From the NCBI RefSeq assembly GCF_000744655.1, contig NZ_JQMJ01000001.1, positions 248,001 to 312,000 on the forward strand: a DNA stretch of 64,000 nt. Direction: 5' to 3'. Both the position numbers and the translations under genes were made by a program. This stretch comes from Streptacidiphilus rugosus AM-16. GTDB taxonomy: Bacteria; Actinomycetota; Actinomycetes; Streptomycetales; Streptomycetaceae. The notes below the pieces were generated by a model. That model had not been told where the DNA came from, searched no databases, and saw nothing but the letters and a program-made list of their open reading frames with translations. Positions 8,393 to 18,500 of this stretch are shown here, in pieces (the stretch's first letter is position 1; each line of letters starts with the position of its first letter).

Positions 8393-9336
8393 GGTAATTC
8401 CTTGATCCAGTCACATGAGGCGAAGCGGGCCTCGGGGTTGAACTCTGTAGTCGGACCAGCAAGCATCCGATATCCGAATCGGCATCGGAAAGGTGTCGGG
8501 CAGACATTTATCGATGGGAAGCTGCCAGTACAGCGGCTGGCTGGGCCCGTCGGCGGCGCAGCGTCCGGCGCGTCGGCCCGGGCCGTAACCATGGCTGAGG
8601 TTCCCTCGACGGATTTTTATTGTCAAGCAGGGCGGGAATCGCACTGCCTCATGAGGTCGCCCCGGGGTGCAAAATTTTCCCCCGAGGTTGTACTGGTGGC
8701 AGGGCTTCTGCTTGTGACGGCCACCGAGGACCGCTTGAGCGAGTGAAGATCACCACCGGTGTCGCACATGTGGTCCGGAACCGGTTTCCAGGGGTGCCAG
8801 CCTCTCGCGCCCGGCTGTGGTCGCGAGGGCGGCGCCTATTCGTCCTTCGGCAACCGCGCCCCCTGTGCCCATGCGGCCATCAAGGGGTCACTCCGGAGAA
8901 GTGGGACCAGATCGCCGCCCGGGTCGATACCCTGTGGGCATCGGTCCGATATGGCGTGACCGGTAGGTCCCCGGCGCCGACACAATTCGTGCCTGGATTA
9001 CTCGCCGGGGACCGGCCTCTTGCCGATTCCGCGGCCGTCGCAGTGCCGGTGCCCTACGGGTGTGGTCAGGCCGTCGCAGCCGCTCGCGGGATGGCCGGCG
9101 CGCGTGCTCGGCGCAGAGAAGCGGACGGCCTGTCCGTCACTGGTGTTCCCCATTGTTTGCCCGCTCAGCCCTGAGGCCTCTTCTGTCCCCTGGACGACGA
9201 TAGGGCGATCCAGGAACAGCTGAGGAGTGACAGACATGCCGGACGCCCCGCCTTCACGGACTTCTTCCGGCTGGTCGAGTGACGGGTGCGCGGCTTCGGA
9301 AGGTGCTGCGAGCCCGGTCCGGAGAGGAGGCTGGTC
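8393..9336. other. Long region without a convincing gene
   Basis: About 940 bases between the nitroreductase and the MMPL gene. Several short frames exist on both strands, but none has a good ribosome site plus recognisable motifs. The frame across 8620-9174 has poor codon bias and no known domain. A local AT-rich stretch occurs near 8670-8690. It may be a decayed gene or a regulatory region. Confidence 0.5.
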
Positions 9337-11532
9337 ATGTCGGTCCTGCTGAGCCAGGTCGCCCGCTGGATGTTCCGGCGTCGCCGGATGGTGCTCTGTG
9401 TGTGGTTGCTGGTGGCTGTGGGGGCGGTTGTGCTCGCCGTTGCCAGTGGGGGCAAGACCAACGACACCTTCACGATCCCCGGGACGGACTCCCAGAAGGC
9501 AGCCAACCTGCTGATGGCGAAGGTCCCCGAACTGGGGGGCGGACAGAGCCAGGTGGTGTTCGCCACGCACGGCTCGGCGAAGGTCACCGATGCGCCGTAC
9601 CGGACCGGTATCGAGTCGGCGGTCGCCGGGCTGCGCAAAGCGCCGCAGGTTGCCGTGGTGTTCGATCCGTTCCAGACCGGAGGGGTCTCCCGCGACGGGC
9701 ACACGGCTCTGGGGACGGTGCAGTACACCGCGCAGCCTGGCGGGGTGCGTGAGGCGACGCTGACCGCGGTCCAGGAGGCGGTGGTCCCGGCCAGGGACGC
9801 CGGGGTGCAGGTCGACTACTCCGGTAGCGTGTATCCGGGCTGGCGTCTGAAAGTCAGCGAGGGGCCCGAACTGGTCGGCCTCGTCGTCGCCTTCGTGATC
9901 CTCCTGGTGACTTTCGGCGCGTTCGTCGCAGCCGGCCTGCCGATCATCACCGCTGTGGTCGGGGTCGTGACCACGCTGATGGGTGTCACCGCCGTGGCGG
10001 CCGTGACGGACATCGCCTCCGCGTCGACAACCGTCGCGCTCATGCTGGGACTGTCGTGCGGTATCGACTACGGCCTGTTCATCTTCTCCCGACATCGAAA
10101 CAACCTGATCGCCGGAATGGAGCCGGAGGACGCCGTGGCCCTTGCGCTCGGCACTGCGGGCAGTTCCGTGGTCTTTGCGGCGCTGACGGTGATCATCGCG
10201 CTGTGCGGGTTGGCCGTGGTGGGCATTCCGTTCCTGACCGTGATGGGTGTCGCGGCGGCCGCGGGCGTGTTCGTCGCGTTGCTGGTCGCGCTCACCCTGC
10301 TCCCGGCAGGCCTGGGCTTCGCCGGGGACCGGGTGGCGAGGTTCATCAGCACGCCGCTGCGTCCGGGCCACCACGAGCGGGTGGCCCGGATCGCGGCTGT
10401 GGAGCCGGGGCGGACGTGCGGATCCGCATGGGGACGCTTCGTCGTCCGAAGGCGGATCCCGGTCGTCGTCGCCGGGATCGCGATCCTCGGGGCCTTGGCG
10501 CTACCGGCGGCCCGGATGGATCTCGGACTGCCCAGCGGAGCCACCAAGCCGGTGTCCGACACTCAGCGCCGGGCCTACGACCTGACGACTGCCGGTTTCG
10601 GGGCGGGCTACAACGGACCGTTGCTCGTGGTCGCGGATCCGGCCGGTGGCACGGCGGTGCGGGGCATCACCTCGTGGCTGGCGGGGATTCCCGGCACCGC
10701 GTCGGTCACGCCGGTGGCCCAGGCGAACGGGGTGTCGGTGATTCGCGTGATCCCGAAGACCGGACCGGAGGACCCGGCGACCTCGGACGTGGTGCACCGC
10801 ATCCGGGCCGGCAGCGCCGTCACCGCGCGGTTCTACGGGTCGCGCATCCTTGTGGGTGGGACCACCGCGTCCGACATCGACGTGTCCGCGAAACTGTCGG
10901 CCGCCCTGCCGGTCTTCCTGGTCACCGTGATCGGCCTCGCGCTGCTCGCGCTGACCTTCGCGTTCCGCACCGTGCTGGTCCCGCTCAAGTCGGTCGTCGG
11001 GTTCCTGCTGTCGGTGGGCAGCGCCTTCGGGCTGTCGGTCGCGGTGTTCCAATGGGGGTGGGGCGCGAAGCTGTTGGGCATCACTCCCGGACAGACCGTC
11101 AGTTTTCTTCCCATCCTGGTACTCGCGGTTGTCTTCGGACTGTCCAGCGACTACGAGGTGTTCGTTGTCTCACGGATCAAGGAGGAGTTCGGGAGAACGG
11201 GCGACGCCCGACTGGCGGCGGCCAACGGCACCGGGCATGCGGCCCGCGTGGTGACCGCGGCTGCGTTGATCATGTTCTCGATCTTTGTGGCCTTCATGGT
11301 CACAGACGATCCGATCATCAAGGCCATCGCGTTCACCTTCGCAGCGGGCGTGCTGCTCGACGCCTTCGTGGTGCGGCTGACACTGGTGCCGGCGGTCATG
11401 GCCCTGGTCAATTCGAAGATCTGGTACCACCCGCAGTGGTTCGCCAGATATGTGCCGGACCCGGACATCGAGGGTGAACGTCTCCAGGCCCGCTTCGACG
11501 GCGCCGACCAGGACCACGACCCGGCGGGCTAG
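9337..11532 (+). CDS. MMPL/RND family transporter
   Basis: 731-residue membrane protein of the MmpL type, driven by proton flux and exporting lipids or drugs. It has the two-fold RND layout: TM1 near residue 20, a periplasmic loop, five more TM segments (about 170-340), then a second TM (MARRIPVV-like, about 375), loop and TM bundle to the C-terminus. GLSCGIDYGLFIFSRHRNNL and LGLSSDYEVF carry the Asp-Tyr pairs that relay protons. GGAGAGGAGG lies seven bases before the ATG at 9337, so the longer frame from 9286 is rejected. The LtrA-like gene begins three bases after the stop, so the two are probably co-transcribed. Confidence 0.92.
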   Translation: MSVLLSQVARWMFRRRRMVLCVWLLVAVGAVVLAVASGGKTNDTFTIPGTDSQKAANLLMAKVPELGGGQSQVVFATHGSAKVTDAPYRTGIESAVAGLRKAPQVAVVFDPFQTGGVSRDGHTALGTVQYTAQPGGVREATLTAVQEAVVPARDAGVQVDYSGSVYPGWRLKVSEGPELVGLVVAFVILLVTFGAFVAAGLPIITAVVGVVTTLMGVTAVAAVTDIASASTTVALMLGLSCGIDYGLFIFSRHRNNLIAGMEPEDAVALALGTAGSSVVFAALTVIIALCGLAVVGIPFLTVMGVAAAAGVFVALLVALTLLPAGLGFAGDRVARFISTPLRPGHHERVARIAAVEPGRTCGSAWGRFVVRRRIPVVVAGIAILGALALPAARMDLGLPSGATKPVSDTQRRAYDLTTAGFGAGYNGPLLVVADPAGGTAVRGITSWLAGIPGTASVTPVAQANGVSVIRVIPKTGPEDPATSDVVHRIRAGSAVTARFYGSRILVGGTTASDIDVSAKLSAALPVFLVTVIGLALLALTFAFRTVLVPLKSVVGFLLSVGSAFGLSVAVFQWGWGAKLLGITPGQTVSFLPILVLAVVFGLSSDYEVFVVSRIKEEFGRTGDARLAAANGTGHAARVVTAAALIMFSIFVAFMVTDDPIIKAIAFTFAAGVLLDAFVVRLTLVPAVMALVNSKIWYHPQWFARYVPDPDIEGERLQARFDGADQDHDPAG

Positions 11533-11535
11533 ACG

Positions 11536-12774
11536 GTGACCGGATCGGGAACCGGGCGGTGGGCGCGTGCGTGTCCTGCCCGCAGGGCGGAAGCGGCGAC
11601 CTCAGAGGCCCCCACCGGTCGCGCCTGGCTCGGCCCGGGCGAGCAACCGGAGGCACAGCACCGCCGCGTGGACTGGTTCGAACTCTTCTTCGACCTCGGC
11701 TTCGCCGCAGTCGTCGGTTCACTGGCCAGCGGTCTTCGCGGTGATCCCGGACCCGGTGCCTTCGGCGCCTTCCTCGTGCTCTCCTTCCCGGCCTGGTGGG
11801 CCTGGGTCCATCTGACCGTCACTGTCAACCTCCTCGGCGGCCCGGAGCGCCCGTGGGTCCAGCTCGTCCTGCTGGCCGCCATGCCACCACTGGCCCTGAT
11901 GGCCGCGGCCGAACCCAAGGGCCTGGGCGCGAACGCCTGGGCCTACGCCTTCGGAGCAGCAGGCGTGCGACTCGTCCTGTTCGCCCTGTGGTGGCATGCG
12001 GCGACGCGAGAGGGATCACCGCTCCGGCGGTCGCGGCCGGTTCTGCAGGGACTGGTGACGGCGGGACTGTGGGCACTGTCCGCCGCCGTCCCCGGCGCCG
12101 CCCGCTTCGCGCTGTGGGGAGCGGCGATGCTGCTGGAGGTGGTCCTGCTGCACGTGCGCACCCCCGTCTCCGAGAGACTGTACGAAAGCCTGGCTGTCGA
12201 GCACCTGGTGGAGCGGTTCGGCGGGCTGGTCGTCATCGTGCTCGGCGAGAGCGTGCTGACCGTGGTCGGGGCGCTACAACGGCACTTCACCTGGTCGTCC
12301 GCGCTGGCCGCGCTGCTCGCGCTTGCGACCGTCACCCTGCTCGCCTTCGCGTTCTTCGTCTGGGGCACCTCCCGCGCCCTGCTGCGTCTGACCCAGGCGC
12401 AGCAGGCGGGGAACTCCCGTGCCGTGCGGGACACGGTGGTGTACCTGCCCTTCCTGCTGATCAGCGCGATCACCATGATGGCCGCGGGACTGGGAACGGC
12501 GGTCACGGCGCCTGGTCATCCCCTGGCGTCGGGGGCCCGCTGGGCGGTCGGGGCCGGGATTTCCGGTTTCTACCTGGCCCGTTCGGGGACCTCCCTGCGG
12601 CACGGGGAGCCTGTGCCGGTGGTCCTGCGGCGCGCCGCACCTGGCGTGGTGCTGCCGCTGGTGCTGATCCCACTGGGTGCCGTCGTCCCGGCCTGGGTTT
12701 CCGTCGCAGGTGCGGCGTTGGTCGTGGGTGTCATGGATCTCGTGTCGCAGGGTCTGTCGCAACGACGGGGATGA
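11536..12774 (+). CDS. Low temperature requirement protein A (LtrA) family membrane protein
   Basis: 412-residue polytopic membrane protein. The family's opening motif is present, DWFELFFDLGFAAVVGSLAS (about 38-57), followed by about ten hydrophobic segments and the central VEHLVERFGGLVVIVLGES block. LtrA was linked to growth at low temperature in Listeria, but its transport or signalling activity is unknown. It starts at GTG three bases after the MMPL stop, which suggests translational coupling. It may assist the exporter, but this is only positional evidence. Confidence 0.85.
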   Translation: MTGSGTGRWARACPARRAEAATSEAPTGRAWLGPGEQPEAQHRRVDWFELFFDLGFAAVVGSLASGLRGDPGPGAFGAFLVLSFPAWWAWVHLTVTVNLLGGPERPWVQLVLLAAMPPLALMAAAEPKGLGANAWAYAFGAAGVRLVLFALWWHAATREGSPLRRSRPVLQGLVTAGLWALSAAVPGAARFALWGAAMLLEVVLLHVRTPVSERLYESLAVEHLVERFGGLVVIVLGESVLTVVGALQRHFTWSSALAALLALATVTLLAFAFFVWGTSRALLRLTQAQQAGNSRAVRDTVVYLPFLLISAITMMAAGLGTAVTAPGHPLASGARWAVGAGISGFYLARSGTSLRHGEPVPVVLRRAAPGVVLPLVLIPLGAVVPAWVSVAGAALVVGVMDLVSQGLSQRRG

Positions 12775-12981
12775 GCCGTCGCCGGCCCGACCGTGCCGGT
12801 GCCGGACAACCGGGGGCCTTTCAAGGCGGCGCTCGACGGCACACCGTCCTGACGCGGTGCCCGATAGGCGGCCCGGGCCGCCCTGGTGTGTGCCACTCGT
12901 CGCGGTGAGGCTGAGTCTCGAGGCCGGGATCGCACCGGCACTGCTGTGATCTCGAGGTGTCCGACGGCGAGGGGTGGACAG

Positions 12982-13446
12982 GTGCCCTACATGCACGATG
13001 CGCAGCTCCAGGAGGACGAGCGCACGCAGCTCCTTGCGCTGCACCCCTGGCTGCGCCTGGATGGTGAGTTCACCACTGACGCCTTGCGCGGCGTCTTGCG
13101 ATCTCCGTTTCCTCACAGCGTCGAGGGCCTTGTGGGGAGCGGGCACGGACTGTGGATCCGGATGTTCGAGGACTGGGTCGACGCGGAACGGCGCCAGGCC
13201 CAGTACCGGATCGTGCACAGCTACCACACCGACCCCGCACTGACCCCGGCGCTCGCGCGGTTTCCCGGCCCTGAGGTGTACACCGAGGCGTTGGTCGGCC
13301 TGGAGCGGACCTTCGCGCGGTTCCTGAGGGAGGTTCGCCGACTCCGTGCCGCCCTGTGCCCGACCCGCCTCGACCAACTGCGTCGCTTCCTTGGCGCAGG
13401 CCCGCTGCCGAGGCAGTGGCGCGACGGCGGGCGGGGGCCGGCGTGA
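12982..13446 (+). CDS. Hypothetical protein
   Basis: 154 residues, soluble, no recognised domain. It contains HPWLRLDGEFTTDALRGVLR, WIRMFEDWVDAERRQAQYRI and a charged C-terminal helix region (LERTFARFLREVRRLRAAL). Third-position GC is high throughout, which supports coding. The start is GTG at 12982 (GAGGGG upstream) or ATG at 12991. The gene is followed by a STAS-domain gene on the same strand 94 bases later; no functional link is visible. Confidence 0.55.
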   Translation: MPYMHDAQLQEDERTQLLALHPWLRLDGEFTTDALRGVLRSPFPHSVEGLVGSGHGLWIRMFEDWVDAERRQAQYRIVHSYHTDPALTPALARFPGPEVYTEALVGLERTFARFLREVRRLRAALCPTRLDQLRRFLGAGPLPRQWRDGGRGPA

Positions 13447-13540
13447 ATCGGCGAGAACGATGCTCGACGTGTCTGTGTCCACGAGGGGAAATGCCGGGCC
13501 CCGGGCTCGGAGTTGGCGTGTACTCGCATATGCTGGCGGC

Positions 13541-13984
13541 ATGGCTACCAGTGAGTACGATCAAGAAAAAGCCCGCCCGTCTCCGGCCCTGAGCGTCGTG
13601 ACCGTGGTCCTGGGGAAGACCGCCCACGTGCTGCTGGCAGGCGAACTCGACATCTCGATGTCGGCCGGGGTCGTGTCGGCGGTCAAGACGGCCCTCGAAG
13701 ACCGAGCCGTCATCACCATCAGGGTGGACGCGGCGCTGGTCGCATTCTGCGAAAGTTCGGGTCTCGGTGCTCTTCTGCAGGCCAGACGCCTTGCGGCCGC
13801 TCGGGGGGTCCGCCTGTACCTGGCCGGTGCGCGACCGTCGCTTCAACGTCTGCTGGCGATGACGGACACGGGCCATCTGCTGGAACCCACGGCTCGGTGC
13901 GGGTGCGTGGCAAGACTTCGCCCCACAGGCTGCTGCTGGGTCCGCCTGAGAACCTGGCTCGTCCGGATCTCGGCGAAGCATTAG
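13541..13984 (+). CDS. STAS-domain protein (anti-sigma factor antagonist-like)
   Basis: 147 residues. The STAS fold is clear: VTVVLGKTAHVLLAGELDIS, then IRVDAALVAFCESSGLGALL with the Ser that is phosphorylated in anti-anti-sigma factors, then ARRLAAARGVRLYLAGARPS. It would release a sigma factor by binding a partner-switching kinase. No kinase or sigma factor gene is adjacent. The last 25 residues (GCVARLRPTGCCWVRL...) are not typical and may reflect a frameshift near 13890. The start ATG at 13541 was chosen because the domain begins shortly after it. Confidence 0.75.
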   Translation: MATSEYDQEKARPSPALSVVTVVLGKTAHVLLAGELDISMSAGVVSAVKTALEDRAVITIRVDAALVAFCESSGLGALLQARRLAAARGVRLYLAGARPSLQRLLAMTDTGHLLEPTARCGCVARLRPTGCCWVRLRTWLVRISAKH

Positions 13985-14167
13985 AGCCCCACCTCGTCGA
14001 CGAAGCTGCACGGTCGTCTGCCCCATCGTGCAGACAGGCCGTTCCGGCGCCGGGCTATACGTGAGGCAATGCCGCCGCCGGGCCTCCCCGGGGCGGCGGG
14101 CCAAGGACCCGTCGGCTCAGCTGCGCAGAGATTCGCCTCGCCGGGCCGGGAAGGCGAGAGATCACGC

Positions 14168-15529
14168 ATGGACCGTCGCATTATCGGGCTCGAGAACGAG
14201 TACGGCGTCACCTGCACGTTCCGGGGGGCGCGCCGCCTGCCCCCGGAAGAGGTGGTCCGCCACCTCTTCCACGGCTTCGTGACGGGGAAACGTAGCAGCA
14301 ACGTGTTCCTGCACAACGGTGCCCGCCTCTACCTCGATGTCGGCTCGCACCCGGAATACGCCACCCCCGAGTGTGACGACGTGGTTGAACTGGTCACCCA
14401 CGACAAGGCAGGCGAGCGGATCCTCGAAGGCATGACGGAGGAGGCCGAGCAGAAGCTGCGCGGGCAAGGGATCGAGGAGGACGTCTACGTCTTCAAGAAC
14501 AACACCGACTCCGCCGGCAACTCCTACGGCTGCCACGAGAACTACCTGGTCTCGCGGGACCTCGACTACGTCCGGCTCACCAACCAGTTGATCCCCTTCC
14601 TGGTCACCCGGCAGCTGATCTGCGGCGCCGGCAAGGTGCTGCAGACTCCCCGCGGCGCGGTCTACTGCGTCAGCCAGCGGGCCGAGCACATCTGGGAAGG
14701 GCTGAGCTCCTCCAGCACCCGGTCCCGCCCGATCATCAACACCCGTGACGAGCCGCACGCGGACAGCGAGCGCTACCGCAGGCTGCACGTCATCGTCGGC
14801 GACTCCAACATGTCGGAGACCACCACCCTGCTCAAGGTCGGCGCGACCGACCTGGTGCTGCGCATGATCGAGGACGGGGTGCCGCTGCCGGACTTCACCC
14901 TGGACGCGCCGAGCCGGGCCATCCGCGAGGTCTCCCACGACCTGACCGGCTCCCGGCTGGTCCGGCTGGCGAACGGCCGCGAGGCCAGCGCGCTGGAGAT
15001 CCAGCAGGAGTACTTCCAGAAGGCGAGCGACTTCGCCGACGACCGCGGCATCCGCTCCGGTACCGTCGCCCGGGTGCTCGACCTGTGGGGCCGCACCCTG
15101 GAGGCGATCCGCACCGAGGACTACTCCAAGGTGGACCGCGAGATCGACTGGGTCATGAAGTACCGGCTGATCGAGCGCTACCGGGCCAAGAACGGCATGA
15201 GCATGTCGCACCCGCGGGTCGCGCAGATCGACCTCGCGTACCACGACATCCACCGCCGCCGCGGCCTGTACTACCTGCTGCAGAACCGCGGGCAGGCCGA
15301 GCGGGTCAGCGACGACCTGAAGATCTTCGAGGCCAAGTCGGTGCCTCCGCAGACCACCAGGGCGCGGCTGCGCGGTGACTTCATCCGGCGCGCGCAGGAG
15401 CAGCGGCGGGCCGTCACCGTGGACTGGGTCAACCTTCGGATCGTCGGCGACGCGAAGGGCGCCATCGCCTGCGGCGACCCGTTCCTCTCCGCCGACGAGC
15501 GCGTGGCAGACCTCATCGCCGCCATGTGA
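14168..15529 (+). CDS. pafA: Pup--protein ligase PafA
   Basis: 453-residue ligase, the usual length, that attaches the prokaryotic ubiquitin-like protein Pup to lysines of target proteins with ATP. The opening [12 protein letters not shown] carries the catalytic/ATP-binding Glu; [20 protein letters not shown] and GVYC-type [20 protein letters not shown] are family blocks; [14 protein letters not shown] and [20 protein letters not shown] close the protein. These match PafA rather than the deamidase Dop. The ATG at 14168 follows GGAAGGCGAGAG. The gene faces prcA, whereas in most actinobacteria it is co-directional and downstream of prcA. Confidence 0.95.
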   Translation: MDRRIIGLENEYGVTCTFRGARRLPPEEVVRHLFHGFVTGKRSSNVFLHNGARLYLDVGSHPEYATPECDDVVELVTHDKAGERILEGMTEEAEQKLRGQGIEEDVYVFKNNTDSAGNSYGCHENYLVSRDLDYVRLTNQLIPFLVTRQLICGAGKVLQTPRGAVYCVSQRAEHIWEGLSSSSTRSRPIINTRDEPHADSERYRRLHVIVGDSNMSETTTLLKVGATDLVLRMIEDGVPLPDFTLDAPSRAIREVSHDLTGSRLVRLANGREASALEIQQEYFQKASDFADDRGIRSGTVARVLDLWGRTLEAIRTEDYSKVDREIDWVMKYRLIERYRAKNGMSMSHPRVAQIDLAYHDIHRRRGLYYLLQNRGQAERVSDDLKIFEAKSVPPQTTRARLRGDFIRRAQEQRRAVTVDWVNLRIVGDAKGAIACGDPFLSADERVADLIAAM

Positions 15530-15684
15530 GGGCGGCGAACCGGCCCGCTGGCACAGGCGGCCAAGAGACCCGCGAGCAGCGGCGCGCCGCCCACGGCAGA
15601 GCCAAGTCCGCCACGCGCCTCAGGGCCGAACCCGCGCTCTGGGCCCTGAAGGACCAGCCCTGTGCCCGAATCGGTTGGCCGGCC

Positions 15685-16458
15685 TCAACTCTTGCCCGCC
15701 GAGGGGGCGCCGGACGGGGGCGGTTCGGTCTCGTCGTTGTCGATGGCGGCGCTGGCGTCGCCCTCCAGCAGCCGGCCGAGCTGGGTGCCCAGCAGCCGCT
15801 TGAACTTGCGCTGCTGCCAGCGGCCGCGGTCGAGCACCGCGACCTCCAGCTGATCCGGGGTCAGCGTGCGCGCGGCGCCGCCGTTCGGATCCCTGGCCAG
15901 GCCGTCGACGGCCAGCTTGAGCGCCTCGGGCAGCGTCATGCCCTCCTGGTGGCGCTGCTCCAGGTAGGTGGCGATGGACTCGGAGCTGCCGCCGACGGCG
16001 ACGGTGCCGTGCTCGTCGACCACCGAGCCGTCCGGGGTGAGCCGGTAGATCTGGTCGTCCCCCGGGGTCCGACCGACCTCGGCCACCACCAGCTCGACCT
16101 CGTAGGGCTTCTCCCCGGTGGAGGAGAAGATGGTGCCCAGCGTCTGCGCGTAGACGTTGGCCAGGCCGCGCGCGTTGACGTCGGCCCGGTCGTAGGAGTA
16201 CCCGCGCAGGTCGGCGTAACGGACGCCGCCGATGCGGAGGTTCTCGAACTCGTTGTAGCGGCCGACGGCGGCGAAGGCGATCCGGTCGTAGATCTCCGAG
16301 ACCTTGTGCAGCGCGCGGGAGGTGTTCTCCGCGACGAAGACGATGCCGTCGGTGTAGGTGAGCACGACCACGCTGCGCCCGCGCGCGATGCCCTTGCGGG
16401 CGTACTCGGCACGGTCGGCCATGGCCTGCTGGGGTGAGACGTAGAACGGCGTCGACAC
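15685..16458 (-). CDS. prcA: Proteasome subunit alpha
   Basis: 257-residue alpha subunit forming the outer rings and gate of the 20S core particle. [20 protein letters not shown] and [20 protein letters not shown] are standard; the gate-forming N-terminus is short as in other actinobacteria. The acidic C-terminal tail ends GAPSAGKS and lacks the usual ATPase-binding end in an obvious form. The GTG start at 16458 lies 47 bases after prcB on the same strand. It converges with pafA. Confidence 0.95.
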   Translation of the reverse strand: MSTPFYVSPQQAMADRAEYARKGIARGRSVVVLTYTDGIVFVAENTSRALHKVSEIYDRIAFAAVGRYNEFENLRIGGVRYADLRGYSYDRADVNARGLANVYAQTLGTIFSSTGEKPYEVELVVAEVGRTPGDDQIYRLTPDGSVVDEHGTVAVGGSSESIATYLEQRHQEGMTLPEALKLAVDGLARDPNGGAARTLTPDQLEVAVLDRGRWQQRKFKRLLGTQLGRLLEGDASAAIDNDETEPPPSGAPSAGKS

Positions 16459-16505
16459 CGGCGGTCGCCCCTTTTCTGCTTGTCGTTCGGTGAGGTGAGT
16501 GGGGG

Positions 16506-17351
16506 TCAGAGCAGCGGGGCCTGCGGCCCGTCCGGCTGCTCGAGCCGGTGGCCGAGGACCGTCTTGGCCACCTCGCCGACCTCGTCGTCGGCCAGGCGCC
16601 TGAAGCCCTCGTCGGTGATCACGGAGACGATCGGGAAGATCCGGCGCGTCAGGTCGGGCCCACCGGTGGCGGAGTCGTCGTCGGCGGCGTCGTAGAGCGC
16701 CTGGACGACCACGATGGCCGCCTGCTCGGCGGAGAGGTCGTGCCGGTAGAGCTTCTTCATCGAGCCCTTGGCGAAGAGCGAGCCCGAGCCGGTCGCCGCG
16801 AAGCCGGTCTCCTCGGAACGGCCGCCGGTGACGTCGTAGGTGAAGATCCGGCCCTTGCCCTGGTCCAGGTCGTAGCCGGCGAAGAGCGGCACCACGGCCA
16901 GGCCCTGCATCGCCATGCCCAGGTTGCCCCGGATCATCGTGGTGAGGCGGTTGGCCTTGCCCTCCAGGGAGAGCGAGGTGCCCTCGATCTTCTCGTAGTG
17001 CTCCAGCTCCAGCTGGAACAGGCGCACCATCTCGACCGCGAGACCGGCGGTGCCGGCGATGCCGACCGCGGAGTACTCGTCGGCGGGGAAGACCTTCTCG
17101 ATGTCGCGCTGGGCGATGATGTTGCCCATGGTCGCCCGGCGGTCACCTGCGATCACCACGCCGCCGTCGAAGGTGGCGGAGACGATCGTGGTGCCGTGCG
17201 GCGCCTCGATCGGCGCCATGCCCACGGGCAGGGTGCGCCGCCCGGGGAGCAGCTCCGGCTGGTGGTCGGCGAGGAACTCGATGAACGAGGACGACCCCGG
17301 GGTCAAGAAGGCAGCCGGCAGACGCCCGGTGCTGTTGAGAGAGGTTTCCAC
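16506..17351 (-). CDS. prcB: Proteasome subunit beta
   Basis: 281-residue catalytic subunit. A 53-residue propeptide ([20 protein letters not shown]...) ends in EAPHG, and autocleavage would expose Thr54 as the nucleophile of mature TTIVSATF. Mature Asp17 (GDRRATMG) and Lys33 (DIEKVFP) are present. Ala46 and Ala49 are unchanged, so the known substitution giving resistance to proteasome inhibitors is not seen. The GTG start at 17351 gives the usual length. Immediately upstream there is no pup or dop; instead the divergent SLT gene follows after about 510 bases. Confidence 0.95.
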   Translation of the reverse strand: METSLNSTGRLPAAFLTPGSSSFIEFLADHQPELLPGRRTLPVGMAPIEAPHGTTIVSATFDGGVVIAGDRRATMGNIIAQRDIEKVFPADEYSAVGIAGTAGLAVEMVRLFQLELEHYEKIEGTSLSLEGKANRLTTMIRGNLGMAMQGLAVVPLFAGYDLDQGKGRIFTYDVTGGRSEETGFAATGSGSLFAKGSMKKLYRHDLSAEQAAIVVVQALYDAADDDSATGGPDLTRRIFPIVSVITDEGFRRLADDEVGEVAKTVLGHRLEQPDGPQAPLL

Positions 17352-17750
17352 GTGCCCTCTTTCTCCTCCGTGTCGGACACGGGGTGCGTCGGTCGATGCT
17401 TTGGACGGTGCCGCCGATGCTGCCGGACGAGCCCGGGCGGCTCCCGGTTCTCCGGGGCCGACGGCGGGGCATGTGCGAAGCGTATGGGGGCAGACTAAAC
17501 GGCCGCACCCAGGTGCGCGATCGGGCAGGACCGAGGGAGCGACCGTGTTGCCTTCCCGTACGGCCGTCGAGTGCCCGACAAGAACTGACGATGAACCAAT
17601 TGTCATTCAAACAGACCGGATTGGTGGTACTTGCCCGCTCGGGTAGCACAGGGGAACTGCTACTTTCCGTGACGGTGTCGGCGCGGATCGCGTCTTGGGC
17701 GGGCGGGTGGGCCCTGCGTACGGTCCAGGCATCGCAAGAACGAAATCTGC

Positions 17751-17818
17751 CGCTGGCACGCCAAGCCCCTGCCGCCAGCGCGCAGGAAGTGAAACCGACA
17801 CATCCCCCGGCAGGGGCT
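17751..17818 (+). promoter_or_regulatory. Structured 5' leader of the SLT gene with two competing hairpins
   Basis: CGCTGG (17751-17756) can pair with CCAGCG (17775-17780). The loop of that hairpin holds AGCCCCTGCCG (17764-17774), which is complementary to CGGCAGGGGCT (17808-17818); with a bulged A the stem extends to 13 pairs. The second hairpin would exclude or knot with the first. It ends about 33 bases before the ribosome site. This looks like an attenuator or riboswitch-like leader, but it matches no class that I recognise. Confidence 0.4.
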
Positions 17819-17865
17819 GGATCTGGACAGCGTCCCGATCCGGCCGGCGTGGGAGAGGAGTCCCT

Positions 17866-18342
17866 ATGTCGTTCAAGAACCTCCGTCACACCAGCCGCAC
17901 TCGTCGTGTCAGTGCCCTTCTCGCCGTCGTGCTCAGCGTCGGTGGGGCCTCGGTCGCCGTCGCTTCCACCGCCGAGGCTGCCCCGATGACGCAGTACACC
18001 ACCACGGCGTATCCCGACAATCTCGACGGCTGGATAGCCCAGGCCCAAGCCATCCTCGCGCAGGACGGGGATCAGGTCCCCTCCGCCGACGCGATCACGG
18101 CGCGGGCGATGACGGAGTCCTCGGGCAACCCGCTCGCGGAGAACCACTGGGACTCGAACCAGGCCCTTTACGGTGGCACCTACGGGCTGCTGCAGCTGAT
18201 CCAGCCCACCTTCGACGAGTACGCACTGCCGGGGCACCAGGACATCATGAACCCGGTCGACTCGATCATCGCCGGCGTCCGCTACGCGAATGCGACCTAC
18301 GGGTCCTTCGAGAGCATCGCCTACTCGTCCGGGGGCTACTGA
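17866..18342 (+). CDS. Secreted transglycosylase SLT domain protein
   Basis: 158-residue secreted peptidoglycan lytic enzyme. Residues 1-40 are a signal peptide with basic start (MSFKNLRHTSRTRRV), hydrophobic core (SALLAVVLSVGGASVAVAS) and AEA-A cleavage site. The SLT domain follows: ITARAMTESSGNPLAENHWD provides the catalytic Glu, then YGGTYGLLQLIQPTFDEYAL and DSIIAGVRYANATYGSF. GGAGAGGAG precedes the ATG at 17866. It is monocistronic, with a strong terminator 42 bases after the stop. It probably remodels the wall during growth or spore germination. Confidence 0.9.
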   Translation: MSFKNLRHTSRTRRVSALLAVVLSVGGASVAVASTAEAAPMTQYTTTAYPDNLDGWIAQAQAILAQDGDQVPSADAITARAMTESSGNPLAENHWDSNQALYGGTYGLLQLIQPTFDEYALPGHQDIMNPVDSIIAGVRYANATYGSFESIAYSSGGY

Positions 18343-18384
18343 CCGGCCGAAGACGCCGCCACTGCTGGTTGACCTTGCGAGGGT

Positions 18385-18419
18385 CTGGCCGCCCCGGCCT
18401 CGGAGGCCGGGGCGGCCAG
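18385..18419. terminator. Bidirectional intrinsic terminator
   Basis: A perfect 16-base stem (CTGGCCGCCCCGGCCT and its complement) around a CGG loop. It lies between the convergent SLT gene and the LAL-like gene ending at 18501. No U-tract follows, which is common in high-GC actinobacteria. Confidence 0.8.
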
Positions 18420-18500
18420 CTCACGCTTGGAGCGCAACCGCCAGGGTGAGCAGGGTTGTCCCCACACCGACCGTGGACGCCCCCGCTTCAATGCCGCAGG

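Noticed and set aside
8620-9174. 184-residue frame in the long gap before the MMPL gene
   Set aside because: No ribosome site, no domain, and codon-position composition is not convincing.
8998-10374. 458-residue open frame on the minus strand
   Set aside because: Antisense to the MMPL gene, which has clear domains and a strong ribosome site.
14162-15253. 363-residue Val/Leu-rich frame on the minus strand
   Set aside because: Antisense shadow of pafA.
16506-17351. Proteasome beta subunit as a self-resistance gene for a proteasome-inhibitor cluster
   Set aside because: The residues altered in known resistant subunits (mature Ala46 and Ala49) are unchanged, and no biosynthetic genes are nearby.
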